The position numbers and the translations under genes were made by a program. The notes beneath the pieces were generated by a model. The model was not told where the DNA came from. It searched no databases and was given only the letters and a program-made list of their open reading frames with translations. From assembly GCF_035982055.1 (NCBI RefSeq), contig NZ_CP108427.1:3720001-3784000 (forward strand): DNA of 64,000 nt. The letters are read 5' to 3'. Position 1 is the first letter of the stretch. Each line of letters opens with the position of its first letter. The DNA is from Streptomyces sp. NBC_01288 (GTDB lineage Bacteria; Actinomycetota; Actinomycetes; Streptomycetales; Streptomycetaceae). Below, piece after piece: positions 60,330 to 64,000 of this stretch.

Positions 60330-61538
60330 ATGGCTCTCAACAACGCTCCGGACGCGCCACTCCCCGTCGGTGAGGTCTCCCGGCTGATCGGCGGGTGGAT
60401 CGACCGGCTCGGTGCGGTGTGGGTCGAGGGGCAGATCACCCAGTTGTCGCGGCGGCCCGGTGCCGGTGTCGTGTTTCTGACGTTGCGTGACCCGTCGTAC
60501 GACATCTCGGTGAGCGTGACGTGCTTCCGGCAGGTGTTCGACGAGGTCGCCGATGTCGTCAGCGAGGGCGCGCGGGTGGTCGTACTGGCGAAGCCCGAGT
60601 GGTACGCGCCGCGGGGGCAGTTGTCGTTGCGGGCCACCGAGATAAGGCCGGTGGGGGTGGGTGAACTCCTCGCGCGGCTTGAGCAGTTGAAGAAGTCGCT
60701 GGCCGCTGAGGGGCTGTTCGCGGCGGACCGGAAGAAGCCGTTGCCGTTCCTGCCGCAGCTGATCGGGCTGGTCTGCGGGCGGGCCTCGGCGGCCGAGCGG
60801 GACGTCCTGGAGAACGCGCGGCATCGCTGGCCCGCGGTCCGTTTCGAGGTGCGCAACGTGCCCGTGCAGGGCGTGCACGCCGTGCCGCAGGTCGTGCAGG
60901 CGGTGAAGGAGCTGGACGCGCTCGACGGTGTGGACGTGATCATCGTGGCGCGGGGCGGCGGCAGTGTGGAGGACCTGCTGCCGTTCTCCGACGAGCAGCT
61001 CGTACGGGCCGTGTCGGCCTGTCGTACGCCCGTGGTGTCCGCGATCGGGCACGAACCCGACAACCCCCTCCTGGACTACGTCGCCGACCTGCGCGCCTCC
61101 ACCCCCACCGACGCCGCGAAGAAGGTCGTACCGGACGTCGGCGAGGAGTACGAGCGCGTACGGCAACTGCGCGACCGGGCCCGGCGGTGTGTCGTGGCGT
61201 TCGTGGACCGGGAGGAACGCGGGCTGGCGCAGGCCTTGTCCCGGCCGTCGATACAGGATCCGCACCGGATGATCGACGAACGCGCGGATCATGTCGCCGC
61301 CCTCCTCGACCGCGGCCGGCGCACCCTCGGCCACCTCCTGGACCGCGCCGACTCGGAACTGACCCACACGCACGCGCGCGTGGTCGCCCTCTCCCCCGCG
61401 GCCACCCTGAAGCGGGGATACGCGGTGCTGCAACGGGCCGACGGCCATGTCATCCGGGACCCTGAGGAGGCAACGGCGGACGAGGTGCTCCGCGCGCGGG
61501 TCGCCGAGGGCGAGTTCACGGTTCGGGTCGAGGCGTAG
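60330..61538 (+). CDS. xseA: exodeoxyribonuclease VII large subunit
   Basis: 402 residues. The N-terminal OB fold (VWVEGQITQLSRRPGAGVVF, VVVLAKPEWYAPRGQLSL) is followed by the nuclease domain with IIVARGGGSVEDLLPFSDEQLVRA, HEPDNPLLDYVADLRASTPT and a C-terminal KRGYAVLQRADG. It degrades single-stranded DNA with XseB. There is no ribosome site before ATG 60330, and TTGTCA…TTACT stands close upstream, so a leaderless transcript is possible. Confidence 0.97.
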   Translation: MALNNAPDAPLPVGEVSRLIGGWIDRLGAVWVEGQITQLSRRPGAGVVFLTLRDPSYDISVSVTCFRQVFDEVADVVSEGARVVVLAKPEWYAPRGQLSLRATEIRPVGVGELLARLEQLKKSLAAEGLFAADRKKPLPFLPQLIGLVCGRASAAERDVLENARHRWPAVRFEVRNVPVQGVHAVPQVVQAVKELDALDGVDVIIVARGGGSVEDLLPFSDEQLVRAVSACRTPVVSAIGHEPDNPLLDYVADLRASTPTDAAKKVVPDVGEEYERVRQLRDRARRCVVAFVDREERGLAQALSRPSIQDPHRMIDERADHVAALLDRGRRTLGHLLDRADSELTHTHARVVALSPAATLKRGYAVLQRADGHVIRDPEEATADEVLRARVAEGEFTVRVEA

Positions 61539-61582
61539 TTCCTGTTCGCGGCGTAGTTCCTGTTGATGCATAGGGTGGGCGG

Positions 61583-61825
61583 ATGACCAGCAAGGTGACG
61601 GAAGAGTCGCTCGGGTACGAGCAGGCACGCGACGAACTGATCGAGGTCGTACGGCGCCTGGAGGCGGGCGGCACGACCCTGGAGGAGTCCCTCGCGCTCT
61701 GGGAGCGCGGCGAGGAACTGTCCAAGGTCTGCCGCCGCTGGCTGGACGGGGCGAGGGCCCGGCTGGACGCGGCGTTGGCGGAGGAAGAGGACGAGGGCGC
61801 GGCCGGGGAAGCGGACGGCGAGTAG
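61583..61825 (+). CDS. xseB: exodeoxyribonuclease VII small subunit
   Basis: 80 residues, all helical: GYEQARDELIEVVRRLEAGG, TTLEESLALWERGEELSKVC, RRWLDGARARLDAALAEEED, as in XseB. It forms the small subunits of the ExoVII complex. It follows xseA by 44 bases. Confidence 0.96.
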   Translation: MTSKVTEESLGYEQARDELIEVVRRLEAGGTTLEESLALWERGEELSKVCRRWLDGARARLDAALAEEEDEGAAGEADGE

Positions 61826-63014
61826 CGAGAGCGGACGCCTTGCGGCGGGCGGCTCGCGCGACTGGCGGGTAGCGGCTGACGGCTGACGGGCAGCGGCTGA
61901 CGGCTGACGGCTGACGGGCAGCGGATCGCACGTAGCGGCAGCTGGCAGCGGACACCGGACAGCAAGCCGCAGCGGCCGCCAGCCGGCCCAGCGACGGCGA
62001 ACGGTCGGCAACGGCCGGCAGCCGACGACTGTCAGGGGATGGCGAAAACAACCGCCAACAACCCACGGCGGACGGCGAGTAGCGCCTACTGACAGCGAGT
62101 AGCAGCTGCCACCAACTGTCAGCGACGGCGCCGCGCCGGCAGCGGCCGGCAGCCGAGGGCTGGCAGCCGATGGCGAGCCGCAACAGCCGACAGTCAGCGA
62201 GGACCGCACGTAGCGCCCGCTGGCAGCAGACGGCAAGCCGCGGCGGCCGCCAATGGGCAGCGCCAGCGCGGAGCCAGCAGCGCCCGGCGGCCGAGGACTG
62301 CCAGCGGACGGCGAGCGACAACAGCCGACACCCGCAGCGGACGACAGGCAGCACCCGCCTGCGGACGACAGCGAGTAGCAGCGGCCGACAGCCGTCAGCG
62401 ACGCCGAACGGCCAGCGGCCAGCGGGCCAGCGGCCAGCGGGCCAGCGGCCAGCGGGCCAGCGGCCAGCGGGCCAGCGGCCAGCGGGCCAGCGGCCAGCGG
62501 GCCAGCGGCCAGCGGGCCAGCGGCCAGCGGGCCAGCGGCCAGCGGGCCAGCGGCCAGCGGGCCAGCGGCCAGCGGGCCAGCGGCCAGCGGGCCAAAGCAG
62601 CCGACAGTCGGCAGCGGACGGCACGTAGCGCCGACTCGCAGCCGACAGCGAGTCACAGCAGCCGACAGCTGTCAGCGTCGGCGGACAGTTGGCGACGGCT
62701 GGCAGCCGATGGCGAGTATCGACAGCCGACAACCCGCTGCGGACGGCGAACAGCGCACGTCGGCAGCGGCCAGCGAGTCGCGGCGGCCGGTGGTTGGCAG
62801 CGTCGGCGATCAGTCGGCAACTACTGGCGGCGGACGGCGAGTTACGGCAGTCGGCGGGGAACAGCCAGCCGCGTCCGCAGACCACCGTCAGTGACGGCGG
62901 GCGGCCGATGCCTGGCGCCGCCCGCTGCCGACCACTCACCGGAAACAGCCGCCCCCTGCAAGACGCCCCCGCTGCGTTTCCCTGTGATGCGGATCACCCT
63001 GCCCCAGTTTTGGT
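61826..63014. other. 1.2 kb non-coding region of degenerate short repeats
   Basis: The stretch is built from variations of GCAGC, GGCGAG, CCGACAG, CGGCTGACG and AGCGGCC; for example CGGCTGACGGCTGACGGGCA recurs near 61870–61920 and CGACAGCGAGTAGCAGC near 62095 and 62368. Open frames on both strands come from the biased composition and have no start signals or recognisable product. It separates xseB from the nitroreductase gene, which are adjacent in other Streptomyces to my memory. Confidence 0.75.
62410..62594. repeat. perfect 15-base tandem repeat, about 12 copies
   Basis: GGGCCAGCGGCCAGC repeated without a mismatch for about 185 bases; each unit contains GGCC and the near-palindromic GCTGGCCGCTGGCC on the other strand. 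Each unit is 5 codons, so the leftward strand reads (ARWPL)n, but no start signal goes with it. The lack of mismatches indicates recent expansion or active homogenisation. Confidence 0.97.
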
Positions 63015-63044
63015 TGAACGTTGAACCTCGCATCGCGTACGGTC
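63015..63044 (+). promoter_or_regulatory. probable promoter of the nitroreductase gene
   Basis: TTGAAC (63015) and TACGGT (63039) are separated by 18 bases, near the sigma-HrdB-type consensus. TTGAAC is directly repeated as GTTGAACGTTGAAC, which might also be a protein-binding site. Confidence 0.5.
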
Positions 63045-63109
63045 GGTCTCGTCAGCCTATCCGGACCACGGTCCGGTTCCGGTTTCCGGCTATCCGAGGA
63101 AGTTCTCGT

Positions 63110-63700
63110 ATGTCTCTCGTTCTTGACCCCGCTGCCCAGGACCTGCTGTTCCGCGAGGCCCGCACCGCGAACACGTTCACCGACGAGCCGGTGACGGACG
63201 AGCAGGTGCAGGCGATCTACGACCTGGTCAAGTACGGCCCGACCTCCATGAACCAGTCGCCGCTGCGCATCACCCTGGTCCGTTCCCCCGAGGCCCGCGA
63301 GCGCCTGGTGCAGCACCTCGCCGAGGGCAACCAGAAGAAGACCGCCGCCGCCCCGCTGGTCGCGATCCTCTCCGCGGACAACGAGTTCCACGAGGAGCTC
63401 CCGAACCTGTTCCCGCACTTCCCGCAGGCCAAGGACGCCGTCTTCGGCGAGCGCTCGGTCCGCGAGGGCAACGCCGCGCTGAACGCCGCCCTCCAGGCCG
63501 CGTACTTCATCATCGGCATCCGCGCCGCCGGCCTCGCCGCCGGCCCGATGACCGGTCTCGACTTCGCGGGCGTCCAGAAGGAGTTCCTGGACGGCGACCA
63601 CACCCCGTTCGTCGTCATCAACATCGGCAAGCCGGGCCCGGACGCCTGGTTCCCGCGCTCCCCGCGCCTGGCCTACGACGAGGTCGTCACCACCGTCTGA
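63110..63700 (+). CDS. malonic semialdehyde reductase / nitroreductase-family (RutE-like)
   Basis: 196 residues. Nitroreductase fold with REARTANTFTDEPVTDEQVQ, YGPTSMNQSPLRITLV (FMN contact), a region LPNLFPHFPQAKDAVFGERS and AAGLAAGPMTGLDFAGV. It closely resembles RutE-type reductases that reduce malonic semialdehyde to 3-hydroxypropionate, though many are broad. GAGGA stands 7–8 bases before the ATG. A strong terminator follows. Confidence 0.92.
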   Translation: MSLVLDPAAQDLLFREARTANTFTDEPVTDEQVQAIYDLVKYGPTSMNQSPLRITLVRSPEARERLVQHLAEGNQKKTAAAPLVAILSADNEFHEELPNLFPHFPQAKDAVFGERSVREGNAALNAALQAAYFIIGIRAAGLAAGPMTGLDFAGVQKEFLDGDHTPFVVINIGKPGPDAWFPRSPRLAYDEVVTTV

Positions 63701-63727
63701 GACGGATGACCCCCTGATGACATGACG

Positions 63728-63762
63728 AAGGCCCCCGGCACCAAAGATGTGCCGGGGGCCTT
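63728..63762. terminator. bidirectional rho-independent terminator
   Basis: AAGGCCCCCGGCAC (63728–63741) pairs perfectly with GTGCCGGGGGCCTT (63749–63762) across a 7-base loop, between convergent genes. A 14-base perfect stem with A/T ends on either side suits both directions. Confidence 0.92.
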
Positions 63763-63805
63763 CCTCGTACGTCCCGTACGTCCCGTACGTATCGATCCCG
63801 TCCGT

Positions 63806-64000
63806 CTACTTCGTCCGCAGCGCCTTCGCCATATCCGTCAGCTGCGCGAACGACCCCGTGCCCGCCACCACCGTCGTCGACCCCTTGCCCGCGAGCACGA
63901 GCGCGTCGTAGCGGCCGCCGGTGTAGCGGGTCCACGTGCGGCCGTCGATGTTCTGGGTCGTCTTCGTCGCGGCGCCGCCCTGGCTGGCGGTGTCGACGAA
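63806..64000 (-). CDS. C-terminal part of a DUF4245-type protein (5' end beyond window)
   Basis: 65 visible codons end at TAG 63806. The leftward frame reads FVDTASQGGAATKTTQNIDG, RTWTRYTGGRYDALVLAGKG, STTVVAGTGSFAQLTDMAKA, LRTK. This matches, from memory, the end of the DUF4245 family of membrane-anchored actinobacterial proteins, which lie near glpX and xseAB in Streptomyces. The signal anchor would be outside the window. Coding is certain; the family assignment is likely. Confidence 0.8.
   Translation of the reverse strand, partial: FVDTASQGGAATKTTQNIDGRTWTRYTGGRYDALVLAGKGSTTVVAGTGSFAQLTDMAKALRTK

Noticed and set aside
62410..62594. CRISPR-like array
   Set aside because: The unit is 15 bases with no spacers and no cas genes nearby; a plain tandem repeat.

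Overview
The window is about 70% GC with strongly GC-biased third codon positions, frequent GTG starts and typical Streptomyces families (SsgA-like protein, SpoIIE phosphatase, SARP regulator, ECF sigma factors, IspH–PpgK–XseAB housekeeping order). It is almost certainly Streptomyces chromosome. No tRNA, rRNA, CRISPR array or intact insertion sequence was seen.

Layout. 1–7.4 kb: end of a TPM-like protein, a PAS-GAF-SpoIIE-HATPase phosphatase, a small anti-sigma-type ATPase, a Nudix hydrolase, a SPOR-like small protein, a GntR/UTRA regulator and a DUF4190/septum-formation membrane protein. 7.5–13.2 kb: two tandem serpin-like genes, a tandem repeat block, and a secreted GH65 enzyme with a C-terminal discoidin-like domain. 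13.2–23.5 kb: SNF2 helicase, a divergent SDR/LysR pair, a secreted protein, an ECF sigma factor carrying its own zinc-finger and membrane domain, an SsgA-like protein, an FAD oxidoreductase and a hypothetical protein. 23.5–27.9 kb: two COG4705-type membrane proteins flanking a two-component system, with a double palindrome in front of the response regulator. 28.1–34.5 kb: a xylanase GH11/acetylxylan esterase pair (xlnB/axeA type), an M14 carboxypeptidase, and a TetR/FAD-monooxygenase/SDR unit with a clear inverted repeat.

34.9–52.6 kb is accessory. A sigma factor, an Ala-rich repeat protein and an AarF/UbiB kinase are on the + strand. They are followed by a long leftward gene set: membrane protein, DUF2156/MprF-C-like aminoacyltransferase, acyl-CoA-dehydrogenase-like flavoprotein, acyl reductase, class III aminotransferase, SRPBCC protein, flavin reductase, FAD (DAO) oxidase, methyltransferase, P450, CrtC/AttH-like protein and a second SRPBCC protein. 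Many of these overlap by 4–17 nt. With a SARP gene next door, the set recalls valanimycin-type azoxy pathways: amine made from an acyl chain, N-hydroxylation by a two-component flavoenzyme, then aminoacyl transfer from tRNA. No PKS or NRPS and no seryl-tRNA synthetase is in the window. This is the strongest candidate for an undescribed system.

50.7–54.3 kb holds a duplicated two-gene module (Tat-exported protein plus small two-helix membrane protein), one copy intact and one decayed and inverted, on either side of the SARP gene. 54.4–64 kb returns to conserved core: YchF, DUF6542, PpgK, IspH, an APC permease, XseA, XseB, a RutE-like nitroreductase and the end of a DUF4245-type gene. Intergenic spaces across the window are unusually rich in short tandem repeats (6, 7, 15, 24, 26, 48 and about 90 bp units).
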